Part shown: positions 22,670 to 34,887 of the stretch, in pieces | How the letters are laid out: each line of letters opens with the position of its first letter | Numbering within the stretch: position 1 is the first letter of the stretch | Assembly (NCBI GenBank): GCA_944472155.2 | Contig: OX235271.1 | Location: 107,211,256 to 107,275,255 of the forward strand | Source: Trichobilharzia szidati | Lineage: Eukaryota; Platyhelminthes; Trematoda; Strigeidida; Schistosomatidae | Direction: 5' to 3' | Length of the DNA: 64,000 nt | Translations under genes and position numbers: made by a program | Notes under the pieces: model-generated | What the model saw: only the letters and a program-made list of their open reading frames with translations | Database searches by the model: none | What the model was told of the DNA's origin: nothing

Positions 22670-23505
22670 TTTCGTTTTATTATCTGTATTTTTCTAGTAA
22701 GAAAACAGCATTTTTATGTTAAAAATACTGGTTATTGCGATTAGTTGCATTAAAGTCAGTCATGCGTCAGTGTTGCTTGGGTCGCTATTCTTTAACTTTG
22801 CCCCTTCATAATGAACTGTTCATCTTAGGTTTATTATCTCCTCTTTAATACATACTAAACTGCACTAACAAATCAGCTGATTGGCTTGCACATGCTTGAA
22901 CTGGCTTGTCAGTTTTCCTTTCCACGTTGTATCAATCTATTATGACTAATCATCATCGCCATCTCGAAAATCTCAATATTTTGCAAAATGGATTCAGCTT
23001 AGTACTTTTGTCATAAGAATGCTACTTTTCTGAAGAATTAGAATGAATTCAAATCAGAAAAAGTATCAAGAATGTTTCTCCTAAAATTGTATCTTTTCTG
23101 GAATATAGGTAACTATAATACTAAACATTTTGCTGGCTACCGATAATTTAATTATTTCATTAAAACAAATTCGATACACTTCTGCTTTTTCAGTTTTACA
23201 AAGTAATATCTTCAAAACATTGTATAATTTGTACTATGTTTTGCATTTCAGTATGCACTGTCCTACAATTTTTGTCAATTTGTATTTCCACTCAATGAGA
23301 TCATGTTATTGGAAGGGACGAACGTTTACGATCGACGTACCTCATACGCCAGTTGTAACGAGATCATTCTAGATGAGATATATATATTGATAGTCATCTC
23401 CAGTTGCTCTAGAAATACAGAATATACAGTCGACGGGTTTAAATTAAAATCCATATTACAGAGGATTAAAATATAATCTGGAGACCGTAAAAAGTTAAAT
23501 GAGTT
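22670..23505. other. No gene seen
   Basis: AT-rich sequence. A plus-strand frame at 23130-23372 has no motif I recognise. Confidence 0.4.
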
Positions 23506-23525
23506 ACATATCTCTGTTACATTAA

Positions 23526-23977
23526 GGAGGGGAAATCAATCGACGAGGCTGTGAAATTACATAGACTGAGATGGTTAGGACATGTGTTACGTATGCCTAG
23601 TCATCGCCTTCCTCGACGGGCAATGTTAGCTGATATAGGGCCAGGCTGGAAAAGAGCTAGCGGCGGTCAAACCAAAATATGGCACCAGTCAATGAAATCT
23701 GCAACAGTTAGTCTAGTCCTCGGGAGGGTAAAAACCAATGGTTGGAAACAATTGGTGATATGGCTCAAAATCGTTCTCAATGGTGCAGATGCATCCACTC
23801 CTTGTGACTTATGATTTCCAATGAAACTGTTTTGTTCTTCGTTATTACTATTCCTCTGTTTACTGTGTGTAATATGCATTTCTCATACTTTCTTCTCTTG
23901 CTTTGTGTGCTACATGGAGTGTGGTGACTTGAACTGCCGCACATATGTGCAAAGTTCTATGTCGAAGACAGACAGAC
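23526..23977 (+). mobile_element. Non-LTR retrotransposon 3' end of a second RTE-like group
   Basis: A 452-base insertion flanked by a perfect 16-base direct repeat ATCTCTGTTACATTAA (23510-23525 and 23978-23993). It starts inside the ORF: Lys-Ser-Ile-Asp-Glu-Ala-Val, Leu-Arg-Trp-Leu-Gly-His-Val-Leu-Arg-Met-Pro, Leu-Pro-Arg-Arg-Ala-Met-Leu, and Gly-Gly-Gln-Thr-Lys-Ile-Trp-His-Gln. Then come a frameshift and a ~180-base 3' region. The protein end differs from the SR2-like copies, so this is another element family, severely 5'-truncated. Confidence 0.85.
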
Positions 23978-23999
23978 ATCTCTGTTACATTAATTTCTC

Positions 24000-26970
24000 T
24001 GATCCACCTTGTTGAAGTGTTGACATTTAGTCATAAATGCATGATTAATGCGTCACAAGTCCCGGTTATGTAAACAGTGTTGCACTAGGCGTAAAGTTAG
24101 GAATTATGGTTTTCAAGTAAATTTTATTTGATGTTATAAGATGAATGTATTAGCCAATAGGTTTTTCTGTACAAAACTGGTGTCACTAAAACCATGTTTC
24201 AGTGTCCGATTTTAGTTCTTTTTTCGATTTTACAAGTATTGTGAGATGAAAAGACAATATACACATCTGTTTCTGGATCTTTCTAGGACAAAAAATGACA
24301 CAAAGTGATTATCTTCCAATGGAACTTGACAAATGACGTTTATAATGACGGGTTATTATCTTCCTCATCAGAGATGTAAAACCTGAATATGGAATGAACC
24401 ACCCATTTTATACTGATAATTCAGGTAATAGGAGTGTAAAGTTGAAAATGACGAGTATTATATACCAATACAATTATCACTGTTCAGATTAGAAGGTTTC
24501 TAGCTGTTAGATTAAAAAGTACGTATGTGGTAGTAATTACATTGAATTGTTGTAGACACTGTTGAGAAAATACTCTCCTGTGATTAACATATGCCTCTAC
24601 ACCAACTTCATTATGAAATATATCTCAACAGGCACAAATTAATCATAACCGCTGATCCTTTTCACGTGATACTATTTTATTACCCTTTCCGGATTTCCAA
24701 AAGAGGAGTGAGCCCCGTTCTAGTCTCAAGAAGCTTATTATTATTAGGAATGATAAAGATGATTGTTTGCTCAGATGAATAATATTGGTGTATTTGTTTA
24801 CTTTAACTGGATGGTTTATTTGCTAAGCTTTCATTACCTTTTTAAATAAAAGCTTCAGCAGTGAACTTATTTCAATTCCCCCATGAATGACATTGGTTGC
24901 GATTAGTTATTGATTTGCATTATTATCGATAGTTATGTTGAAGTGCAGTCGAACCTCTTCCTCATCTGATTTACTCTTTATTAATTGATAAATGTGATCT
25001 ATGTTAATGTCTGTTGATTACAGATTTTTCTGAGTACTAAGCTTCTAGGGATTGCCTGGCAGTTTTAACGTTTCCCTTGTCTTATATTTGTACATTCTGT
25101 TTAGTAAAACTGCAGTTTGTAGTTGTCAAAGTGCACTGATATGAGAGAATTCATATCATGTCTTATGCCCATGGATGCAGAGAAGAAGAGAATGTGCGCT
25201 TTGACCAATATGCATTTTGCGACTGTTAAATTTTGTCACCGATGTGATTAAGGTTTTTCTCTTTCATCGTTACACCTTTAGGTTGATATAGCCTTTCATT
25301 GAAATAATTTTGTCGGTTTGTGGACAGCAGCTATTCGAAAACGTCTCATAAGTCTTGCACTAGGTTCAGAAGTGTTGAAAAGATCATCTTTAGGAAAAAT
25401 TAGTTATCCGCATAACACCGAAAGACTCCTGCCATCAACTCAAATGACTAACTCAGAATCATTTAATAAAACAAAACAAAATCGTCCTACCACATATGAA
25501 GAACATCTATGTAATCACTGCAAAATAGTTTATCCTACAGTATAAATTAATTATTTCCTTAGATCACAAATTTAATCACGCCTCGGTTGTACCTTATCAA
25601 ATGACAAAAATTTGCACAGCATAGAGGCTACATTCTTACAAGACTAAAACTTTGATCAAGGAATTATTGAAGCTGCTTGACTAAGAGTCTTTTGTTTTGC
25701 TGTTCCAAAGATTATTCATCGACAAGTTCGTGTGGGCAATAAGAAACACACTAGTTTTACCAGCATACATTTTCATGTAAAATTTCCAAACTCACAACGT
25801 TTACCGATGTCAACCAAACTGTGATTAACACTCATGAGAATACAATAACTTCACCTTTGTATGAAGCTGGTGTAAAGGTGATACGTATATTGACTCCTTG
25901 ACTTTGTCAGTGTGTGAAGGATAGATGAAACTATCACAAAATCTGAAGTTTGAAACAATAACTTTAAATCCATATAAACTAATTTATGAAGAGGATACAA
26001 TTACTAACAACTGTTCTTTCAAAATACATTATTATCATTGGCTCAGTATTTTTCTTAGTACTTCCAGTATCGTGTATTATCTAGGCATCTGTGTGCAATT
26101 TGTCTGTATCATTTCAACTGAATCAATAGTCATTTTATTTTAGTAAAAAACCATATTCCAAATAATATCAACTACAACAAAATAATCTGCGTAGTCACCT
26201 AAATCTAACCGCACACAAAACAAAAATACAAAACAAACATTTAATTAGTTACACAATTTTAAAAATAAAGAACAAATTTCATATCATTTATTATCCATTA
26301 TCAACTTTCATGTTGTTATTTTATCATCTTATCCAGAAAAGCGTTATCCGGTAATTGTAGTAATAATAATAAGAAGAAGAAGCAGAAGGCATTAGTCAAT
26401 TTTTCTAAATTAATTATCTTATATCAGTAGGAGTATTTAATACTTGATTTAGTACAGTAAATATTTTAAAAAAAACACAAACAATACCAGTGTATCAAAA
26501 CAAAATAAACAGATAAAAGGCAACAGATAAAGAAAGTAGAATAAATAAAAGCTGTGCTGTACGCTTCTTATACTGTTGATTCAAAAAAATCTAGGCATGG
26601 AAATATATTTATAGTATTTCTGTACATGTGTATTCCTTCTTGTTTTTAGGCCTATGAATATGTTGTATATTGAATGATATCCTAGAGGGGTTGTTTGTAT
26701 ATTCTGCAGATGTATTTTTGGATCATACTGTGTTTAGCCTGAATAGTGTACAACACGTTATTTGTATACTTCTTTTCCAGCATATCTCTTCATTCCCTTC
26801 TGTTTTCTAATCCACTTCTCATGTGCAGATAATCAAAGAAAATATCTTTAAGATGAAAATTGTGCATTCATGATTTTTGTTCTTCACTAACCTGGTGAAA
26901 AGTGTTTTAACCAATCTAATTTGAAGAAATGGTTAGATGCAACAAGCTACATTATTGTGTTATCCCTTGC
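24000..26970. other. Long stretch with no identified gene
   Basis: AT-rich DNA with one exon-like frame (25328-25545) and a TAA/GAA microsatellite near 26360-26390. No recognised transposon. Confidence 0.4.
25328..25545 (+). CDS. Possible terminal exon of an unrecognised gene
   Basis: A possible acceptor 'tgtggacag' precedes a frame that stays open for ~70 codons and ends at TAA (25543-25545). The protein composition looks natural: Ile-Arg-Lys-Arg-Leu-Ile-Ser-Leu-Ala-Leu-Gly-Ser-Glu near the start and His-Leu-Cys-Asn-His-Cys-Lys near the end. I do not recognise the family. The acceptor is weak. Confidence 0.25.
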
Positions 26971-26974
26971 AATT

Positions 26975-27196
26975 TTTTCCTTTACGTTCCCAGTGGAATA
27001 TAGGGCTTCAGGCTAGAAGCTTGAACTTTCGGTAGCGGTGGTGGTTATTTTTACTGGATGAGGTTGCTAGCCTCATGGCCAACCTTTCCTCTTTACCAGT
27101 CTTATTACCGATTTTAGTGAGGCAAAGGAGTGTGTCGGCCGGGGATCGAACCCTGAACCACATGCGAGCATTCTACCGCTGTGCCATCGACGCATA
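26975..27196 (-). repeat. tRNA-headed SINE with RTE-like 3' tail (inverted)
   Basis: Minus-strand copy of the SINE at 14089-14321, better preserved in the head. The head reads 'tgcgtcgatggcacagcgg' at the 5' acceptor and A box, and 'gggttcgatccccggccga' at box B, and the ends TGCGTCG/CGACACA nearly pair. The RTE-like tail 'agccctatattccactggg' closes it at about 26990. Confidence 0.82.
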
Positions 27197-27199
27197 ACC

Positions 27200-29645
27200 T
27201 GGATGCTTCGGTAAAATTTATTTCACTGATAATTTGATAAATCCATGCTATTCGATCAAAGTGAAATTTAAAACTTGTTCTTGTTACTGATCTAAAACAC
27301 TTCCATGTTACAGACTATTTGTTTACAAATAGTGTTTATTTAAATAAAAACTTTCAAGTTAGACAAAGCAGAAAACTAGAGGTAATAAACAAAAAAATAA
27401 TTTGGATGAAATTCAGGTGGAAATTATCCGGCGAAGCACAAGAATAGAGTTTTCTATACAAGAGATATCTTTGCTCTCATCATAAAATAGCTGTAAACAA
27501 ATTTATTGATTCAGTAAAATAACACCGGTGACAAACCATAAGTGAAATATATGTCATCTCTCCTTTAGACTATTTTAAGTAGGAAGCGATTAGGCGAATG
27601 ATTTTAATGTCATAAAATTAAAGGAACATATGTGTTAGAGGGGTTATTCATCTATCTATCATGAACATATTTTGAGCTGTTGACATATTGTTCTACCACT
27701 ATGATCTACCGAACTTAATTATTGATTACTCTGACTTCTAGATAAACAGGTGTGATAACAGTAAATGAAATGTGTCATTTCTTGAAATGCTAGAAGGGTA
27801 AATCTACCGATGATTTTATTCGAGAAGTTTCTCTTCAATTCAAAAGCCGTTTATAAATTCCGAATTTCCACTTCTATTAGTGAAACAATATGACCAAAAC
27901 TAAGGGACGATGCATATTTCTAGTATTTGTAAAAAAAATATAGTGTGCTATGAGAATGCATATCCTGTGTGTACTAATATCCCCTTTAAAATGTGCTCAT
28001 TCAGTTTCTTTCAGTTTGATTTAAATATACTATTCACAGAAACATATGTTAGCTATAATTTAAATATGAAATTAGAGATTACTCGATTTCTGAAATACTT
28101 GAAAATCAAGAAGGATGTTCTCGAAAAAATGGGATAAATATTTTGTTCTCAAGAATCTAAGAGAACAAAATATACTTTTCAACAGATGGTTCAAGGGGGA
28201 AGCCTCGAATTAATTCAAACAAAATTCTCAATAGTAAACAACACACCGCTGTCAGCAGTCCACCATTACAGGTCAGTGAAGCGTTAAGATAGAAATCAAC
28301 CAAAAACAAAGTTTAAATTAAATAATGAGTAAAATGAGGACATGCAAAGTGTTAGGATGAAGATACACAGGGCATAGGTAAAGGATATTAATAACAAAAT
28401 TAACCAGAATATTCAAATAAACATCACTACCACAAACACATTTTTAGAACAGATATTCAGGACAATCAAAATACCACAGTGACTTCCAGTTATTATACAA
28501 AAACATTCTTTCTGCACATCCTTTATCAGCTGCTTCTGATACAGTCTTTTTGTCTTGTCTTAGTAAGCAGCTCATGACACAAACGTGAATGATCAAATGA
28601 ATTCGTGAAGTCTTGATGGACAGTAATTCATCGTTTTCGTGTTCCACATACAATAAGTTTGTGAAATTCTGATAACAGAAAATTTTATAAAAAATCCAGA
28701 ATTCCAGATAAACCCAATGGTTCATATATGTGAATAAGGCAGTCGCTAAACCAGCGTAAATGATACTAAATGTTTCATATCAAAACTGAATCACATCGCA
28801 TGCGAAACACACACGTTTTTATTAGCTCACATTGGAAGAAGGGAGAACTTGTGAAAATGAAATGATTTTAACAGAAGTATCTAATTCAATAATAAACAAT
28901 TATTTTACACTTTGAGGTATTTTAGAATGAATTCAAGGAAACAGACTGGATTTAATTTGTTGATAAAGTATCGGAAGTATCAAGTATATCATCCTACCAT
29001 GAATCACTTAGGTTAGCACTCTGACAAAGAAAGATTCTTTATACAGTAACACTTTTGATACAAAATAATTTGATTATCGAATCTTGAATATCCTGATATA
29101 ATACAGTTGAGTCCATATTCCGTATAGTTCTAATGATATGCGTTCAAGACTTCTGGCAGTCTGTGATTCTCTGTCAAAAACAGTTAAAATCAACAATATT
29201 TATGTTTTTGATGACTAATGGAAATTTTCATCCAACAACCGGATTAGTTTATTTTCTGAAGATTACAGCTTCAAAATGTATACAAACAAAATATTTTCAA
29301 AGTTATACAAAATATAATATCATACTTGTTCATAAACAAAGTAATCATTCATTTGAAAGTCACAACAGCAGGATAACACTCATTTGCACATCAAAAAACA
29401 ATAGGAAGAAAACATTATTTTATTTTGTACCAAAACTCAAAATTTGGGACCATACAAACACAGAAAAAATGATGCAGACATATTTTGAAAATTCTAAGCA
29501 AAACTTTGGTTTGTCCACTTACAATTCTGAGATCCTGTGTTTGTACTCAAAGTTACTTCAAGCACTTCATTCCGTAATCTATCTTTAAACATAACAAGCA
29601 GAAATATTTAAGGTAAAAGTAATGAGTAATTTTTATTATATATAT
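27200..29645. other. No identified gene; one long unassigned frame
   Basis: AT-rich DNA. Apart from the 151-codon frame at 29133-29588 I see nothing supported. Confidence 0.4.
29133..29588 (+). CDS. Unassigned 151-codon open frame
   Basis: A frame of 151 codons is long for sequence this AT-rich. The product would be basic and rich in Asn, Ser, Lys and aromatic residues, with no signal peptide, repeat or motif that I recognise. There is no neighbouring gene to give context. It could be a chance frame, part of an unknown repeat, or a real exon. Confidence 0.2.
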   Translation: MICVQDFWQSVILCQKQLKSTIFMFLMTNGNFHPTTGLVYFLKITASKCIQTKYFQSYTKYNIILVHKQSNHSFESHNSRITLICTSKNNRKKTLFYFVPKLKIWDHTNTEKMMQTYFENSKQNFGLSTYNSEILCLYSKLLQALHSVIYL

Positions 29646-29647
29646 TA

Positions 29648-30578
29648 GAACTGGATTATGTGTCAGACTGTGGGGAGCGAGGAGTCAGGAATAGGCTGAA
29701 CCACCGATAAGAAGGCTCTAGAAGATTTGGATTTCGCAGATGATTTATGTCCACTGTCATACAAACTCGAAGAATTACGGGCAGGCAAAAAGAAACAAAC
29801 TGGCTGAAGAGGCTGGCAGTGAAGACAGGACTCCAGGTGAACATAGAGAAGAAGGAGGTGATAAAAATTACCAACCAAAAGCAGCAACAACAACAACCAG
29901 CACCAATCACCATCAATGGAGGAGATTTAACAGAGGTTGCCTCCTTCACTTATCCAGCTAGGGAGCATCGTTTCAACTACAGGCGGAACGGAGGAATATG
30001 TCAAAGTCAGAATCGGAAAAGCAAGATACGCCTTTATCGACCTGGAACCAGTTTGGATATCTTCTACACTCAGTATAAGGAACAAGATTTGCATTCTCAA
30101 CACTGATGTCAAGTCGGTCCTTCCATACGAGTCAGAACTTTGGCGTGTAATGCAAAGGATTTCCAACAGGTTACAGATTTTCATCGACAACTGCCTTGAA
30201 TGGCTCCATGCTGAAGGTCAAATGGTTGACTAGAAACAATTGGCAACAAGAATCTTTGGCCTGGAACAAACCGACCGACCAAGAGCCGATTGCTCAACAA
30301 ATCTGTAGGAGAAAATGGAGATGGATCAGGCATACATTGAAGAGACCATCGAATTAAATCGTGCGCCAGACCCTCTAGTGAAATCTCAATGGCAAGCGAC
30401 GACTGGGTCGTCGGTGCTAGGGTGACATGGAGGAGGTCGTGTGAGGAAGAGATAAAAGAGTTTGAGCAATCGTAGACCTAGCTGAAGAGGGTGGTAGAAA
30501 AAGAACAAAGTAAAGATGTTTTGTTCAAGACCTATATTCCACTTGGAACCCAAGGGAACAATGATAATAACAAAATAA
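29648..30578 (+). mobile_element. RTE-clade retrotransposon, RT-palm to 3' end
   Basis: A 5'-truncated SR2-like copy of ~930 bases. It begins around the end of RT motif B, gives Leu-Glu-Asp-Leu-Asp-Phe-Ala-Asp-Asp-Leu (RT motif C, near 29720-29745) and a Gln-rich linker encoded by CAA/CAG at 29878-29905. The Thr-Ile-Asn-Gly-Gly-Asp-Leu block follows, and the carboxy part ends in 'cacttggaacccaagggaac'. At least three frameshifts and several stops are visible. Confidence 0.85.
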
Positions 30579-30579
30579 T

Positions 30580-31430
30580 ATAAATAATATTAGACCTCAC
30601 GTAGTTCAATACTACTTATTTTGCGACACAGTTATTTCACATAATTGACAAATATTAAGTTATCAGAATATGATGTAAGATAGTGTATATGTTCCAAACT
30701 TTACTGATGCCTTATGATTCCTCCTCAACACTAATGTTTTATGTTTTTATAAAGTTATTCGCAATTAACTTTTTAAAGTTATCTTGAAAAGAAATAAGCC
30801 ATGTGATTGATATTACTATTATTTGCATGTAACTCTCAGGTCATTTCTAGGCAAGTAAAAGTATCAAGAAGAGTAGATAAAATTTTAAAATCATTCTTCA
30901 AAAAATTTCAAAAATACCTCCATCAGTTTATTAGTTAGCTAAGAATTGGGAATGTATCAATCAACAACTACGAATAAAGTAAACTTTAAATTATTTTCAC
31001 CTTTATCAAGGATTATCTCATATCTGATGGATTTAATTCAAGCCTATTATACTGTTGTCCTCTAAACACATTTCCCGCTGCGATGTGTATTTCTTATAAT
31101 AAAATAAAATTAGGATTCCTAAAATTTGTAAATGAAAACTTTCATGACTATTTTTTTGATGTTGAGGATAATGACTTCCTAATCTTTTACTTTGTAACGG
31201 ACGCTTCTACTTAGATATTGTCTACTATGCTCAAAAAGAAGGAAAATAGCTCAGTAATTAGAATCATCGACCTACACACCTACACTTGCACACTAAGACA
31301 CAACATGTGTCCTAATAAATTAAATATTCTTCTTAGGTCATCACCGAACACAGAAAAGAAACCAAGTAAGTTAACAAATGATGTGTAGAAAAAATTTAAT
31401 TCCATTGAATTATCAGTGGAATAAAGTATC
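30580..31430. other. No gene seen
   Basis: AT-rich sequence without a supported gene. Confidence 0.45.
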
Positions 31431-31434
31431 GAAT

Positions 31435-31772
31435 GGTTGGAGAATTTCATCATGAGCTGACATCGGTTAGAGAACCAATGGAAAACCTGGGAGTACTGGA
31501 CAGTTGTTTCGTCAGCCTAGTTTGGGACTCTTCACAATACGCACCCACATGGGGGGGTTCGAACATAGAACTTTCTGATTACAAGGCTGGCTATCTCGTA
31601 GACCAGTCAGCCACTGAGACCCGAACCAATAACCCATGAATTCTAACTTCTGCCAATTCATGACATAGAGCGACCCCGGTGGGTGCGTACTGTTGAGGAG
31701 TCCCAAACCAACACTCCTAGATTTTCCAATAGTCCTATAACTGATTTCAGCTTATGATGAAATCCTCCAACC
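31435..31772. repeat. Palindromic hammerhead SINE, family 1, second copy
   Basis: Same inverted layout as 6255-6583. Left arm: 'tttcatcatgagctgacatc' through 'aatacgcaccca'. Centre: a decayed tRNA head ('gattacaaggctggc') plus 'cccatgaattctaacttctg'. Right arm: 'gtgggtgcgtactg' through 'cttatgatgaaatcctccaa'. The arms differ from each other more than at 6.3 kb, so this copy is older. In the right arm ~25 bases of the hammerhead are deleted. Confidence 0.78.
31493..31540 (-). ncRNA. Hammerhead-like motif, left arm
   Basis: Minus-strand helix I GTATTG/CAGTAC, a helix II region built on GTCCCAAACTAGG with a short insertion before GAAA, helix III ACAACTGT and C at the cleavage site. The core has lost one base (TGAAGA). 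Expected to be inactive. Confidence 0.55.
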
Positions 31773-31774
31773 AA

Positions 31775-34135
31775 TCAAACAAAATCAGTACAAAACCAAT
31801 ACTTGAAAAGTAACGAATGCTTACGTTTCAACCTGAATGTCACGCATAAATGTCTCATAGTTGCTGAGAAATGATTTATATAATAAGTGGCTGGTAACGA
31901 AACTTTCCAACTAAATTTGTATTAATTGATACCAACTTAATGTTGTGAAGTTCTTCTTCACTAGAAATAAATACTAATTTCAAATCAAAATGTTTTCCTT
32001 AATTTTTATTTGTAAATCTTGAAGGTAAGAAATACATTTTCCTTCCTGATTGTCTGACTACCGTTAAATTAAAACATTTTTTAAAATTTGTTTTAAAAAC
32101 AAATGTTGTGTAGGACATAAAGTTTGACAGAATTCCATAACAAATATAGACACATTAATCATTTTAATGAATTGAGTGTGAAAAGTATATGACGTTATGT
32201 GAACAGGTTTATGAACTCACTCGGACTACACATATTCACAGCAATGATTATTTTAAGTTATTCTGTACATATAATGACATTCACAATTAACACACCAATT
32301 AATAGTTAGTTACAATGACAATAAGCATAGACATCACACTGAAATACACTAATAAAACAAACAATTCTACGAGAATATTGAAAATTACGGTGACTGTGTT
32401 TTGCAGGAAGTTGCACCGTATAAAAAAGGGATAATGTTACACACACTTTTAGCGTTTGTTTTACTAAATATTTTCTTCAAAACTTCCAGAATCATGTTCA
32501 TTTGCATTTTTTTCAAAGGGTTTTTTGCTGTCTAGGAATTTATGGTTTTTAGACACAAATCTGTACGGTGCACAGTTACTCCAAATCTGCTCAAAACATT
32601 CTTGTTTCGTTTGTATGTTTGCATATATACTTACAACAGGTAACAGGAGAAAAAAATTAAAATAGTTATTATTATAACAGAAAGACGCATACCTTTGCTG
32701 CAAAAGGAATTATTGCCTATTCCGGAAATGTAGACGAATTAGTTGTGTTTTTTTTTAAATTACCTCTATTTTTTTCTAATATCCTTCCCATTAATTAAAA
32801 GTTAAAACCATAAAAGCTTTTCATTTTTTGCTGGAAAACGATACATAGCGGTGTGATTTTATATTGTATAATTTGAAAGTAATTACGATTGATTTTACTT
32901 TACCAACTTATACAACTAATGACTTACTTAAGATATTCTAAATAAGTTGCATGTGGCGTGTAACAGTATCTAAGAAAATTATCTTCATGCATGCGCATAA
33001 ACCCAAGTACACAAAAGTGCTGTATGGTAACAGCATGACTCATCGATTAACTTACTTTATGAACGAATTTGCTTGGGGAAATACTAAAATACGACTTTCA
33101 CAATTATTAAACTAGAAATCATTTGGACTGCAATCATTTCAGCTATGGGCAATGGGTTTATTTTATTGTAAATACCAGCTGAAGCTGTTTTCGTAAAAGC
33201 CAGTAGTTTTACTTTTTTGAAATGTAGTAAGCCACATTTTGTTATACTTCACTGATTCGCAACGATGTAGAGTAAGTCGACAAAATGTCGTCATATGAAC
33301 ATAGTTTAATCATTCTTCTTACTCTCAACAATCTAAAGTAATTGGTTCAACATACTCAACGTTCAAAAGAAATATCAAACCTGGGATTATATGGAGTAAT
33401 ATGTTGATACAATGAATAAATCATCTTCATGTCTTACTTCAATATACTTTTAGATACTTATATGGCGAATCCATTAAATGATCTCATGTCTATTGAAAAT
33501 TCATGGTGATAACAAATTAGAAAACACCTCATGTTGCAACTAACTTATTTCATATTGAAGGCACTTTTACACATGAAATCTATGAAGGTCCTGATACAGA
33601 TTAGTGTTAAAACTTTGTTATACTTTTAAACCAAAATTACTGGTTTATCTTATACGTTGACGTGGTGCACCTGATTTGTGAAGACAAATAACGTTGCTTT
33701 GGTGTTTCAACTGCAAGCTATTTTAAAATGCCCTATATGTTAAATCACATAGAACTACGAGTTAAAGAAGTTTGATGACATACACAGCGTTTCAAATCTT
33801 CCAGAAGATATCCAGTTACATTACGTTGTATTAGTATGAGATATCTGCAGCTGTAGAAGAAGTAAGTGGGTATACAAATTTCTCAATCAAACAATAACGT
33901 TGTAGAAACACTAAAATATAATCTAACTTGTCATTCACATGACAGGAACCGATTGCCTTAATTTCAAATAAATGGTATTTTTGTCGGATAAAACAATAAT
34001 TTGAAATTTGTCTATTGTTTATTGTTCTTGCCGTAAAGATTTATTAAGGGAAATAATTTTGGGAAAATTCACGTATACTCCTGAATGTTTGGGACTTCAT
34101 TAAACAAAAAACTAGTTTTCAACAGAAGTTGTACA
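31775..34135. other. No gene seen
   Basis: About 2.4 kb of AT-rich DNA with no supported gene or recognised repeat. Confidence 0.45.
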
Positions 34136-34137
34136 TT

Positions 34138-34420
34138 TGATTGGACACTAGTAACTAGTGTGATGTGTCTAGTCCTTTGTTTGGTGCAGACTGAATTCTG
34201 AATTCCACTACAGTCCTAGAGGAGGTCGATCGCGAGCCCGAATAGCTCAGTGATAACGTCTCTGACTGCAGCACTGGGTGACGCGGGTTCAAATCTCAGA
34301 AGAGACATGAGTTCCTTCAGTGTTGCAGTTACGCCTTACTGACTGGTGATTGGCAACTAGCACGAAACCTAGGTCAGGTGTGGCTTCCTGCCGATTGTCT
34401 CCAACCATCTAATATCACCA
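34138..34420 (+). repeat. Hammerhead SINE, family 3, with upstream repeat
   Basis: Starts with the ~63-base block also found at 8537-8600, then 'ccactacagtcctagagg' as at 15.2 kb. A tRNA-like head follows (A box near 34245 'aatagctcagtgataacg', box B 'gcgggttcaaatctc' at 34283-34297), then a hammerhead-like segment (34339-34375) and a short tail. A complete head-plus-ribozyme order makes this the reference copy of the family here. Confidence 0.72.
34336..34380 (+). ncRNA. Hammerhead-like motif, family 3
   Basis: CTGACTG (34339-34345) replaces the CTGACGA expected from comparison with 15.3 kb. A GTG...CAC hairpin forms helix II, GAAA is at 34364-34367, and helix III is the palindrome ACCTAGGT with C as the cleavage base (34375). 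Helix I is weak. Core changes make activity unlikely. Confidence 0.5.
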
Positions 34421-34424
34421 TAAG

Positions 34425-34885
34425 TTGTACATATTTGAGAAAATTATTGAAATTATCAGATTATCAGTTTTCGCTCTGTTAATTCAGCATTTCTAAATAT
34501 TTTTGAATACTTAACCACTTGGTAAAAAATTTTTCTCTGAACTTCTAATATGGCCTTTGAATTAAAACAAACCATGAGGGAACTCATGAGGTTGCCTAGG
34601 AAGATGAAACGTCAACATTCAAAACGTGAATACTTAAATGATTAGGTAGATAAAAATAACTGGTTCAGCGTTATGGAACTTATGTTAACGAAAGAATAAG
34701 GAGGATGCAGGTCACATAATAACGATAAAACTTAGCTTAAAAAGAACATTACAATAACAGATACCACAAGTAAAATAATCTAACCACTTTCACAGAACAC
34801 CAATAAAATTACTCCTACAATTCCATCAAGGAACTTAAGAAGTTCACAAAATACAATGCACCATTCGATCAACAAAGACTTGTTA
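34425..34885. other. No gene seen
   Basis: AT-rich spacer before the non-LTR element. Confidence 0.4.
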
Positions 34886-34887
34886 AT

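Noticed and set aside
29656..30190. Several overlapping minus-strand frames
   Set aside because: They oppose the RTE copy at 29648-30578; the poly-Leu run is the complement of the CAA/CAG linker.
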